From the NCBI GenBank assembly GCA_026184775.1, contig JANCYW010000001.1, positions 1-64,000 of the forward strand: a DNA stretch of 64,000 bases, read 5' to 3'. The translations under genes and the position numbers were made by a program. This DNA comes from Cyanidium caldarium (taxonomy: Eukaryota; Rhodophyta; Bangiophyceae; Cyanidiales; Cyanidiaceae). Under the pieces are notes generated by a model. That model saw nothing but the letters and a program-made list of their open reading frames with translations, was not told the origin of the DNA and did not search any database. Below, one piece after another: positions 21,294 to 30,383 of the stretch. Each line of letters starts with the position of its first letter. Within the stretch, counting starts at the first letter, position 1.

Positions 21294-22313
21294 CTACAAT
21301 GCCACCCGAGCATCGACCTCCCCGTCCAGCCCCGCCTCCACAAACCCGTAACGCCCGTTGGTTTTGGCGTGCCCACCCGTGTCGTTGTGGCCGCGCGCCC
21401 GATGCCGCGATCGGGAGCGCTGCTCCTGGGGAAACAGGGGCGGGGAGTACGACTCGCGCCGCTGGGGAGCACCGCGCGGTGGTACCGCTCGCCGACCACG
21501 ACTGTGCTCTTCGTACGAGCGCCGCGACCGACCGTGCATCGGTAGATGTGGACCGCCCGAACGCCCCCGCTCCGTCGCTCGCCGTTGCGCAAACTGCACC
21601 GCCACCTGCCGCGTGCCCACGTACGCGCCGTGCATCTGCGCGTGCGCATCGATCGCATCCTGCAGCGCCTCAAACTCCACAAACGCAAAGTTGTGCCGCC
21701 GGTCCACCCGAATCACCGGTCCGAAGCGCCGAAAGTGCAGCAAGATGTCGCGGCTGGTCACCTCGGTGGGGTCGAAATTGACCACGAACAGACACGTGTT
21801 GGGCTCCGGCGCGCCGCCAGCGGCACTGACCTCTTCGGCGGCGGCAGCGGCGGCGGCGCTGCTGGGACGGTGCCACGGACGCGTGCCCCGCGCCCATTGC
21901 ACGGTGAGACGGCGCGGCTCGCTCGGATGCGCCGCACCGTGCAGCGATGCAATGGCGCGCTCACCGGCGGCGGTGGCGCTCTCGCCCGCATACGCCAAAA
22001 AGCAGAATCGCATTTTCATCTCCACCCATTCCAGCTTGCCGTACTGCGAGAACAGCCGCTCGATGTCGCGCTGCGTGGCGCTGCCGATATTGCCCACGAA
22101 GAGCGGGCGCTGTCCGGGCGGCGTCGTCGGCGAGGTCGACGACAACGGCGGCTGCGAACCGCTCTGCAAGCGTGTGGGCGACGGCGTGCTGTCGGCGGTG
22201 ACCGACAGCGGCGGGCTCAGCAGCGCATGCAGCGGCGTGCGTTGCTCGACGCCCTCGTCACGCGCCGGGGTCTCACAGTGGGAGCGGGATACGCTCCACG
22301 ACGGGAGGTCCAT
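21294..22313 (-). CDS. SR splicing factor, plant RS type, two RRMs
   Basis: A 339-residue RNA-binding protein. RRM1 (about residues 70-142) begins PLFVGNIGSAT and closes with RRLTVQWARG. RRM2 (about 173-245) begins CLFVVNFDPTEVTSRDI, continues RRHNFAFVEFE and closes with QVAVQFAQRR. This pair, with the VNFDP start of the second RRM and the VEWAKG-like end of the first, is typical of plant RS31/RS40 proteins. The C terminus (about 95 residues) is rich in Arg and Ser but has few true RS dipeptide repeats. It acts in the nucleus in splice-site choice or mRNA handling. The ATG at 22313 is chosen; a GTG lies 26 codons upstream. Confidence 0.85.
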   Translation of the reverse strand: MDLPSWSVSRSHCETPARDEGVEQRTPLHALLSPPLSVTADSTPSPTRLQSGSQPPLSSTSPTTPPGQRPLFVGNIGSATQRDIERLFSQYGKLEWVEMKMRFCFLAYAGESATAAGERAIASLHGAAHPSEPRRLTVQWARGTRPWHRPSSAAAAAAAEEVSAAGGAPEPNTCLFVVNFDPTEVTSRDILLHFRRFGPVIRVDRRHNFAFVEFEALQDAIDAHAQMHGAYVGTRQVAVQFAQRRATERGRSGGPHLPMHGRSRRSYEEHSRGRRAVPPRGAPQRRESYSPPLFPQEQRSRSRHRARGHNDTGGHAKTNGRYGFVEAGLDGEVDARVAL

Positions 22314-22659
22314 CGCGACGAGGGGACTCGCGGCCGATATGCTGTAAGGGCGGCAATGGGCACCGATGTCTGTTGGCGGTGTCGCCGTCACCGGTTGTGC
22401 TAGGGCAGAGTCGCCGTGGTGCCCGTGTTGCGGTAAAAAACTTCAGGCGATGCAGCTGCACGTGCACGGCGGCCGTCTCACGTGGGAGAAACCGCACCAG
22501 CGATCGCGGTCGTCGGCTCACACCAGGCGCGCGCAGACTCTGCTGATGTGGCCTGAAGGCGCACCCAGCCGTCGCAACGCGAAGTCCTGAAAACGCGGAT
22601 CGATGGGTGGGGCCTGCAGGATCGGAAAATCGGAATGGAAAAGCCAATCACACCCAACT
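22314..22659. other. Spacer upstream of the SR gene, no gene seen
   Basis: This stretch separates the SR-protein start from the left inverted repeat of the Fanzor element. Frames run through it but have no recognisable protein. I see no clear promoter box. Confidence 0.5.
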
Positions 22660-22810
22660 CGATCCGGCCAGCCCGGTGTCAACCCCGACTCCTCCGTGAC
22701 GACGGCCTCCCTGGACGTTCTGCGGTACACACCAGAACAAAGGCGACACGGACAGGAACGCCTAGCGCAGTCCGGCCAAGCGTCCGCCTGTCCTTGAGTG
22801 CTCACAAGTC
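22660..22810 (+). repeat. Left terminal inverted repeat
   Basis: Starts CGATCCGGCCAGCCCGG and runs to CTCACAAGTC. It pairs in reverse orientation with 25147-25301, with differences spread evenly, as expected from independent decay. Confidence 0.75.
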
Positions 22811-24665
22811 TACCAGCCGGCGACCTGTCAAAGAGCGCGCCTCGCGGTTCTCCCACAATGAAAAACGCCAACTGCGGTCGCCATCGCTCGAGCCGCCGAT
22901 GCCACATCGGAAATCGGGAGGTTGCGGTGGCGCTCTGGCGCCGAATTGCGCGCCGAGAGAAATCGGATGGCGCCGGCTGCGCATCACACAGATGCACATT
23001 CGTTGCTGGTCCGCGGCGACGCACGTATATCGGCCGCTCCTGTTCGTTTAGGATGGCCTCGGTGATGCGCAGCAAGTTGAATGTGGCGCTCTTATCGCGG
23101 TGCAATATCCGACTCCGACGCGGATTCTGACACTGCAGCAGACGCCACGCCCAACGCTCCTTGCCAGACTGCGGGTCCTTGTGCATCGTGCGGTGCTTGG
23201 TCTCGTCGCGGCAGCACGCCGAACACGTCTTCATGGTGCACGCCTCGTTGACGAGGTATGTGTCGTAGCCGCGGTGCACAAACAGGCCGCGCCACTGCTT
23301 GACTTTGACCGGCGGGCTGCCGCGGGCGTGATACGCGCCCATGTCCCCGTCGCCAAAAAGCATCAGCACCTCGCCCGGCCTGCCGAACCACACTCCTGGA
23401 AACGGTTCAGGAAGCGGTCATACGAACGCGCCGCGTTGCACTGGAATTGGCGCCGCATCCTGCGAAACACCTCGTCGCCGTAGTGCTCGCTCAGCGCATG
23501 CTCCACGTCGTGGATGGTCTTGAGCCACTGACGCTGCCCGTCGGCGGTCACAGAGCACGCACAATACGTGGAGAGCGTCGCCTCCGGCTTGCCGTCGAGC
23601 TCCACCACCGCCTTGTTCATCCTCTCACACTTGCGCTGGCGCTTGTAGTGCTTGGTGTCGAACAAGTGTTGCGCCCGGCGATACCGCAAGAACCGGACGC
23701 CGTTGCCGCAGTAGAGGGCGTGGCCCACGCCCGGGTCGATCACCACGATCTTCTTGTGGCGGAGACACCGACGCATCTCGCGCGGCAACGCTTCTATTTA
23801 GGTGCTGCCGGCCTGGTCGCCCTTGGGGCCGTACTCCCCCAGCTGGGAGCGGCTGGTGTCGCGCAGGTCGCGGCGCGCCAGGTACACCGACATCGACACT
23901 GCGTTGACGTGAATCAGTTGGCGAAACACATACCGCGGGTCGGTTGCCGAGCCCTTGGGGCACACCGGGTCGTCTAAGTTGAAGCCGCAGCTCCGCCACA
24001 GGATGTTCTTGATCTCGTGGGTCCAGCACCACGTACACTCGCTCCGGCTCCAGCTCGTCGAGCAATAGGTCGGCCAAGCTGATGCTCTTGAGCAAGTACG
24101 CCCGCAGCGCCAACTCCAATCGACACCAGACGGTGCCAGCGTCCACTCTGTACTTTTGAAGTATGGCGCGCAGCTCATCGTTGTGGCGGAGTGTGCCGCC
24201 GCGCACCTGGCGCCTCGCCAGCTTCGGAGCCGGTGGTGGAGGTGTGGGACATGTCGATACGGGCCCCGGTGGAGGTGGAGACTCGGGTGGTCGAAGCGCA
24301 GGCGTCGGTATCGCCATTCTCACCGCCACTGGCGGCGACGTTGGCGGTATCGGCACGCCGCGCATGATGCTCGCCCACGAGGGCACGGGCATCGACCGCA
24401 GTCTCTCCGACGGTCCCAACTGCAGACACAACCTCACGTCACTGTCCGTGATAAGATCGGCACTGCTGGCTACCCCGAGGAGCAGGTCATACTCCGCGTT
24501 GCGCACGTAAGCGATCTGGTGCACCTCCGACACCCACTTCAACTCCGCCCTCGGGTCGTGTTGCGCGATAAGACCCGAGGGGGACCCAACGGCAAGCAGG
24601 TGGGAAACGCGTCCTCCCACGGGTCGCGGGTGGGACAGCGCGACTTCGACAAGACGTACTGCCAA
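22811..24665 (-). pseudogene. Fanzor (TnpB-like RNA-guided nuclease) pseudogene
   Basis: Read on the minus strand, the pieces in order are: an N-terminal part with a proline-rich linker (about 24665-24050); a middle part in the next frame containing KKIVVIDPGVGHALYC, the RuvC-I Asp motif (about 24050-23390); and a C-terminal part back in the first frame with VNEACTMKTCSACC, RLLQCQN and RILHRDKSATFNLL, which are the zinc finger and the RuvC-III Asp motif of TnpB/Fanzor proteins. At least two frame changes (near 24030 and 23390) and one in-frame TAA (23798-23800) separate them, so the gene is dead. The LFGDGDMG segment before the zinc finger is also family-like. In working relatives the protein is an RNA-guided DNA nuclease. 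Confidence 0.75.
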
Positions 24666-25535
24666 GCGTCATGAGATGCAGGCGACTGTGGTACTGCCAG
24701 TGACGAGGTTTGCGAGGATGGGGTGTTACGGTGTGAATTGGTTATGGCTGCTATGGGGTGCTGCGCTGACTGCCGCGGGTAACGGGGTTCTTGATGCTGC
24801 GGAGTGCCGCGCTCGCACGAGAGACTTGCTGCTCGCTGCTAGGAGATGGCGAGGGCGCACCATGAACTCACCTGGTGAATGTCAAGTGTCGCTAGCGATG
24901 ACTTGTGCGTTGTGTTCAAAGGGAGGTCACGATCGATTCGCCGGGGATACAACGCGCAGCGCGGCGCCGCGGGAGGCAGACAGGCGGATTCGCGCCGATC
25001 GGCGGCCCGATGCCGGGTTCTGCTCAGAGCGATCTCCGCGACGAGGTCGACACGGATAGTTCGGGTGTGGAAGGCCAAACGGAACGGCCAAGTCGGCCTG
25101 CAGCAGGTCGGTGGAAACGCGCTCGAGCATCGCCGACGCATCGCTGGACTTGCGGGCACTCAAGGACACGCGGACGCTTGACGGGAACTTCGCAAAGCAC
25201 TCCCGTCCGCGTCGCCTTTGTCCGGGTGTGTGCCACACAACGTCCAGGGAGCCCGTCGTCGCGGAGGAGTCGGATATGACAACACTGGTCTGGCTGGATC
25301 GGCAAAGCCGGCCACGGTTATCGCCGACGACTGACCCCGCCGGCGCTCTTCGACTTGACGTTTGGCGTTTTCCACCAAACACGCCACGTTCACGCACCCG
25401 AGGTCCTGTCTCTCCCCCGGAGCGACCTCGAATAACGGACCAACTCCTTGTTCCTCAGCCTAACGCTTTAGAGCGGACATCAACAAGAACAATTTGCGAA
25501 CGCCCCCGTTACCACCAGGACACGTCCTCCACTCA
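24666..25535. other. Region around the right inverted repeat, no gene seen
   Basis: From 24666 to 25146 the DNA inside the element carries only weak frames (for example 24676-25059 plus) without motifs; it may hold the guide-RNA-bearing or promoter end of the Fanzor gene, but nothing shows this. From 25302 to 25535 is ordinary spacer up to the end of the next gene. Confidence 0.45.
25147..25301 (-). repeat. Right terminal inverted repeat
   Basis: The reverse complement matches 22660-22810 over its whole length. It begins (plus strand) GACTTGCGGGCACTCAAGG and ends TGGCTGGATCG. Confidence 0.75.
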
Positions 25536-26183
25536 TCATCCCCAACCCTCTCCAGCGCTGCGCTCAAACTCCACTTGCTCCTTGCCCAGCCACGGAGACG
25601 CCAACTCACCGGGCACAAGCACCTCGAACGGTTGCGGCGTGGCCATCGACTGTTCGGCGTCCTCGACGATCCGATGAAAAATACGCTTCTCGCAGGGCGT
25701 CTCCCAGCAGCGATACGAGCGGAAGGGCGTGGCACTGCCCGGCGGCAACAGACTGCGATCGAACTCGATGCATCGCGATAGCGCCAGCTGCAGGCTCTCC
25801 TTGTCGTGCTCCAGTTCGCGCACCCGATGTTGCGCCTCGGCCAGTTGTCGTTGCAGGGCCTGCACGCACGCCCACGCTTCCGCGGCGTTGTTGTTGTGGG
25901 AGGCATCCAACGACAGGCGGTAATCAGAGGGCGAGGTCACCGCCGACACTTGCATCGGGCACAACGGGCACGCGGCACCGCCAGCACTATCGTTGGCGCC
26001 GCCGCGATGACAGCGGCACCATGGCGACCAGGCGGCGTCGCCCTCCGGTCGCGCGATGGGCGAAGCCGCGGCCGCAGCCATAACGGTCGGTGACGGTCGA
26101 GAGATGGAGTCACGGCCAACTCGGGTGCTCTCCACACTAGGCGTCGCCAGTCGCGGTTGAGGGGTGGATCGGGGGCGCTTCAT
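25536..26183 (-). CDS. Small coiled-coil protein with Cys-rich segment
   Basis: A 215-residue protein of unknown family. The first 60 residues are basic and Ser/Pro-rich (MKRPRSTPQPR). A cysteine group, WCRCHRGG followed after about 13 residues by CPLCPM, could bind a metal. A short coiled coil follows (VQALQRQLAEAQHRVRELE). The C-terminal part (SYRCWETPCEKRIFHRIVED) is dense in aromatic and charged residues and looks folded. It is divergent from the PIP-kinase gene. The frame also extends upstream across the neighbour's start, so the ATG at 26183 was preferred. Confidence 0.6.
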   Translation of the reverse strand: MKRPRSTPQPRLATPSVESTRVGRDSISRPSPTVMAAAAASPIARPEGDAAWSPWCRCHRGGANDSAGGAACPLCPMQVSAVTSPSDYRLSLDASHNNNAAEAWACVQALQRQLAEAQHRVRELEHDKESLQLALSRCIEFDRSLLPPGSATPFRSYRCWETPCEKRIFHRIVEDAEQSMATPQPFEVLVPGELASPWLGKEQVEFERSAGEGWG

Positions 26184-26616
26184 GGGTAGAGGTGGTGGTG
26201 CTCCAGAGAAAGAACAGGAGAGTGATCGGCTACCAACCAGCTGCGCGAGGAGAGGCAATGCCAAACGCAGAGGTACAGAGCCTGCCGTGGCGCATGCACG
26301 CGCACCCTTCAAAACGCGAAACGGCTCTTGCAACTGTCTCATATCGCGGTACATTGTCGCCTTTCCGATTGGGGTGGCGTTGCTATGGGGCACCCGCGCG
26401 CGCAGCCCCTCCTCTCGCCAGGCGCGCACTTGTCGCCCGCCAGCCTCCTCATTTTCAACATCCTTCCCACAGCGAGAAAACCGCTTCCCGGCACCTTCCA
26501 CTGCCGGTTCCGCAGTGCTCTTCTTTCGTGCTCCTTTATTCACTATGTTCGCGGCCCGCTTCTCCAATTTTATCGTATAGTTTTCCATCTCGCTTTCCTG
26601 CTCCCGACTCTTCGGG
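26184..26616. promoter_or_regulatory. Divergent upstream region, coiled-coil gene / PIP kinase
   Basis: 433 bp between two divergent ATGs. The right part (about 26440-26610) is less GC-rich than the neighbouring genes and includes TTTTATCGTATAG near 26570. That is compatible with a promoter, but no defined element can be named. Confidence 0.4.
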
Positions 26617-28926
26617 ATGCGATGGCCGCCACTCCAACTGCCATCCAATCCCCTATCCTTTCTTCGACGCCGCCAAGACGCCGTCTCCATCGACGCCGAG
26701 TACAGTTCGGCGGAGCGCTCGGGCAGCCTGAGCTTCACGGCCGCCTCCGACGACTGCCAGGCGGTGTTCCGAATACGCTCGTATACCATCTCCAATGAGG
26801 TGTTATTCCTGGTGGGCTCGTGTGCGTCGCTGGGTGCCTGGCGGTTGGACAAGGCGGTGGCCATGCGCACCTCGCCCAACACCTACCCGGAGTGGGAGGC
26901 GGTGGCGCTGCTGCCGCCCGGCTGTTGCGTGCATTACGCGTACGTGAAGCGGGTATACGATCTGGATCGCGAGCGCGTGCAACAGGTGGTGCTGGAGCGG
27001 GCGCCGCCGGGCGCCTCCGTGATGGCAGCGCAAGCTGTGTCCAGGCGCTCGAGTCGAATCTCTCCCCGCAGAACGCGAGGTGTACAAGTAGAACAGGACC
27101 TCGAGTCGGTGACCACGGCGATGCCGGTGAATACCGACGATGAACGCGACCATCGCCACCACCGTCGTCACATCGAGTCAATGGGCAGCGCCATCGAGGA
27201 GACGTCTCCCGACGACGAGCGCGATACGCAGAAGCGGCCACTCGCTCAGACCGCGGGCGCCCGTCGGCTGCGAGTACCCGACGAGGCCACGCTGCTGGAA
27301 GTGGACGACGGCGAATGGGTGGCCGGCGCACTGGCCACCGGCACCGCTACGGCGGTCGACACCATTGCGGTGCCGGAGTTGTCACCACGAGAGGAGCACC
27401 AACGGGTGCGTGCTCTGAACACCGCTGCCACTGCCGCCGCCGCCGCCAGTCACCGCAACCTGCTCACCGACGAATCGCACATCGCCGCCGGGCTGGAGCA
27501 GCGCGAGGACTTTCTGCGCGCGTTTCGACACCTGCGTTGGACCGGCAACGCCGCACCGCGACGCCTCGGCGCCCTGCTGCTACCGGCGCGCAGCAGCCGC
27601 CTGCGCTTGCGGGCGTCGCGCGACGATCACGGCTTTCGACTCTTCAAGCGGAATCCGTCGTGGTTCATCGCCCTGAACATTCAGGCGGGTATTCGACTCA
27701 GCTTGCAACAGCTGGAACTGCACGGCCTGACGGGCGGCGAACTGGACGAGCGCGACTTTTTCTCCTCGTTCGTGTGCGACGTCGGTCAAGAGGAGCGCCG
27801 GCGGCCGCTCCAGGCCGTGCCGCTGACTGACGTTGGCGAGCGGGTGCTGTGGGAGTTTACGGCGCCGCGGGCGTACGCCCACATACGGCAACTGTTCGGC
27901 ATCTCCAACAAGGAGGTGCTAGCGTCGGTGTGCAACCCCGCCGGCCTGATGGAGGTGCCCAGCCCGGGCAACTCGCAGGCGCTCTTCTTCCTCACCCACG
28001 ATGAACAGTTTCTGCTCAAGACGGTCACCCATCAGGAGCGCTTCCAGTTGATCGCCATGCTGCCGGAGTACTATCGCCACGTGCGCAGCTACGCCCCACA
28101 GACGCTGTTGCCGTGGTTTCTGGCGCTGTTTCAGATACAGACGCGGCGGCGGCGACGTATCCGCTTTGTGATGGTGCCCAACATCTTCCCGTCGTCGTTC
28201 GATCTGCAGGAAAAGTACGACTTGAAGGGCAGCCGGCGATCGGTGCCGCGCACCAAGCCGCCCAAGACGACGAGCGCGGCCGCCAAGGCCGCAGCACGCT
28301 CGACATCCACTGGGGCGCTACCGCTGGCCACCCCGCACAGCGCCAGTCAGCTGCTGCGCGTGCCCATTCGCCGCGAGACCGACGTGCAGTACCCGTTTCT
28401 GATCCCGGCCAAGACGTACGCCAACCTGATGCAGGTGCTCGAACGTGACACGACACTGCTGCAACACGCGGACGTCATGGATTATTCGCTGCTGGTGGGC
28501 GTGTCGTCATCGCTCGCCACCGCCGCCAATCACCGAACCGCCAAAAGCGTCCAGGACAACTCGCCGGAGGCTGTACTACCGCGGGAGAGCGCGCGCACCG
28601 CCTGCGTCGCCGAGGTCGTTGCGTACCGCCCGGAGCGAGGCACTTTTGCGCCGTACTGCCTGCGCATCGGCATCATCGACGCGCTGCAGACGTTCCGCGT
28701 GGCCAAACAGCTGGAGTTTGGCTGGAAACTCATGCTGTACTGCGGCTCCAGCCCGTCGGTGTGCCCGCCAGCACATTATCGGCGGCGATTCCTCAATTAC
28801 GTGCGCAACGTGTTCATGCCCTACGACCACGTGCAGCTGTTGCGCAAGACCATGCCACAAGTCGCCACGCGCACGCACCGCCAACGTCGTCACACTGTGC
28901 ACAGCAGCGCCCTGGAATACGTGTGA
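26617..28926 (+). CDS. CBM20-PIP kinase fusion protein
   Basis: A 769-residue phosphatidylinositol-phosphate kinase with an N-terminal starch-binding-type domain. Residues 46-117 read as CBM20: AVFRIRSYTI, EVLFLVGSCASLGAWRLDKA, YPEWEAVALLPPG and HYAYVKR. A low-complexity linker (120-300) follows. The kinase spans about 345-735: SQALFFLTHDEQFLLKTV with the nucleotide-binding Lys468, YDLKGS at 534-539, MDYSLLVGV at 621-629, GIIDAL at 685-690 and YRRRFLNYV. These are the hallmark motifs of PIP4K/PIP5K enzymes, which make PI(4,5)P2 or related lipids on membranes. The substrate class cannot be decided by eye. CBM20 binds alpha-glucan; red algae store starch in the cytosol, so a glucan-linked or glucan-sensing lipid kinase is a reasonable inference. 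Confidence 0.88.
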   Translation: MRWPPLQLPSNPLSFLRRRQDAVSIDAEYSSAERSGSLSFTAASDDCQAVFRIRSYTISNEVLFLVGSCASLGAWRLDKAVAMRTSPNTYPEWEAVALLPPGCCVHYAYVKRVYDLDRERVQQVVLERAPPGASVMAAQAVSRRSSRISPRRTRGVQVEQDLESVTTAMPVNTDDERDHRHHRRHIESMGSAIEETSPDDERDTQKRPLAQTAGARRLRVPDEATLLEVDDGEWVAGALATGTATAVDTIAVPELSPREEHQRVRALNTAATAAAAASHRNLLTDESHIAAGLEQREDFLRAFRHLRWTGNAAPRRLGALLLPARSSRLRLRASRDDHGFRLFKRNPSWFIALNIQAGIRLSLQQLELHGLTGGELDERDFFSSFVCDVGQEERRRPLQAVPLTDVGERVLWEFTAPRAYAHIRQLFGISNKEVLASVCNPAGLMEVPSPGNSQALFFLTHDEQFLLKTVTHQERFQLIAMLPEYYRHVRSYAPQTLLPWFLALFQIQTRRRRRIRFVMVPNIFPSSFDLQEKYDLKGSRRSVPRTKPPKTTSAAAKAAARSTSTGALPLATPHSASQLLRVPIRRETDVQYPFLIPAKTYANLMQVLERDTTLLQHADVMDYSLLVGVSSSLATAANHRTAKSVQDNSPEAVLPRESARTACVAEVVAYRPERGTFAPYCLRIGIIDALQTFRVAKQLEFGWKLMLYCGSSPSVCPPAHYRRRFLNYVRNVFMPYDHVQLLRKTMPQVATRTHRQRRHTVHSSALEYV

Positions 28927-29047
28927 ACGCGAAGCATGAGGTGGGGCGCGGGAAAACGGCACCAATCGGTACCTCGGGTATTCCCAGAACGACACGCGAA
29001 AAGGCATCCCGAGGTATCCTCTTGTCGCGACCCCCGCGGCACCTCCC

Positions 29048-30056
29048 TCACGCGGTCGGTTTCGGTTGCGGCTGCTCCACAAGCGATGTCGCCGCGGCAG
29101 CCACCGCTTCGATAAACGGCGGCGGCTCCAGACAGACTTTTCCCAGCAGCCCGTTTCGAAAGTCGTGCAGCACGCGCTCCCCCATCTGCACCTTGCTACC
29201 CTGCGCGTGCCGCGGTGCGGCCGTCTCCAACAGGTGCTCGCCGCTGGTCAGGTCCACCTCACCGTATCGTCGCCGCAACAGCTCGCGTATCGATGCCGGC
29301 TTGCTCGGGGCGCCTGGCGCCTCGACCCACGGCGTGCCGCTGAGCGACAGCAGCTCATCGATCAGTAGTGCCGCGATGCACTCCGAGTCGTACGCCGCCC
29401 CGCCAATGTCGTTGCACATCGCCAACCGCGCCGCCGACACCTGATCCACCAATCTGGGCGGAATCACCCCCGGCATATCCAGCAGTTCCAGCTCGCGGCC
29501 GATGCGCACCCACTGCAGCGCGCGCGTCACGCCCGGCCGCGCTGCCGACGCCGCCGCCCGTCGCCCGCACAAGCGGTTGATCAGTGCCGACTTGCCCACG
29601 TTGGGATACCCGATGACCGCCACCCGCAACGGCCGCGGCATCATACCGCGAAGCGCCCGCCGTTCGTTGATGTGCGCACCGGCAGCCACGCAGGCGCGTT
29701 TCAGCCCGGCCACCCCGGTGCCCAGCTTGCCGTCGGTGGCCACGCACGGCACTCGACCGCCCGACGGTGGAGGCTGCGGCGTGCCGGGCCGCGCTTGCGG
29801 CAGATGCAAGTGGGGCAGCGCCGTCAGCCAACCGCGCAGTGCCTTGCGCGGCACCATATCCATTCGGTTCAGCGCCAGCACCCGCGTCTTGGCCGCAACC
29901 CACTCGTCCAGGAATGACGGGTGCGTCGCGCGCGGAATGCGCGCGTCGACACACTCCACCACCACATCGATCAACGACAGACGCTCCCTCAACTCTCGCG
30001 TCGCCTTGGCGATGTGTCCCGGAAACCACTGCACCAGCGTGCGCCCCGACAGCAGG

Positions 30057-30097
<41 letters not shown>

Positions 30098-30196
30098 ATC
30101 GCCGTCCAGCTGGGCCCGCAGACCGCGCCACCAGTGCCCGCGCCATCGAGCGGCAAACTGCGTCACAAAAAGGGGTGATGCACTGCTCGACTCCAT
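29048..30196 (-). CDS. MTG1: Mtg1/YlqF-type circularly permuted GTPase (organellar)
   Basis: A 382-residue GTPase with permuted motif order: NRMD (G4, residues 110-113) comes before GYPNVGKS (G1, 196-203), PGVT (G2) and DMPG (G3, 240-243). WFPGHIAKATRELRE and DVVVECVDARIP identify the YlqF/Mtg1 family, which joins late assembly of the large ribosomal subunit. The N terminus (MESSSASPLFVTQFAARWRG) is basic and amphipathic, suggesting mitochondria, though plastid targeting is possible. A run of about 14 serines (near residues 34-47) is coded by a GAC/GTC triplet expansion. Upstream in-frame codons reach into the next gene's promoter, so the ATG at 30196 is preferred. Confidence 0.87.
30057..30097. 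repeat. GAC triplet run coding poly-Ser
   Basis: About 14 uninterrupted GAC/ACG triplets on the plus strand, read as TCG serine codons within the minus-strand Mtg1-like gene. A perfect pure-codon run suggests recent slippage. Confidence 0.9.
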
Positions 30197-30383
30197 GAGG
30201 CGGTGACCTCTTCCGTAATTCGCCCGGAATCGCTTCCCCGACGTTATCCGCCCTCCCCAACGTTTACGTCCACGTGTCGCCGAACGGCTCTGCGCTCGCG
30301 CGCTCCCGTCGGATATTCCGGGCGCGCAGCGCGCCCGATGACGACGTGAACACGCGGTGTGCAGACGGGCAGCACGGCCGGCC

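Larger units (their letters stand above)
22660..25301. mobile_element. Decayed Fanzor element with terminal inverted repeats
   Basis: A 2.64-kb unit bounded by inverted repeats (22660-22810 and 25147-25301) that enclose a broken minus-strand Fanzor gene. The repeats are about 150 bp, imperfect (roughly three quarters identical by eye) and share blocks such as CCGACTCCTCCG, CTCCCTGGACGTT, ACAAAGGCGAC and TGTCCTTGAGTGC. No target-site duplication is visible immediately outside them (CAACTC on the left, GCAAAG on the right, read toward the element). Fanzor nucleases are known to ride on several eukaryotic transposon types. No separate transposase gene is present, so this copy was either non-autonomous or has lost it. 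Confidence 0.7.

Noticed and set aside
22660-25301. Retroelement with long terminal repeats
   Set aside because: The flanking repeats are inverted, not direct, and the coding remains are of a TnpB/Fanzor nuclease; no reverse transcriptase or integrase segment is seen.
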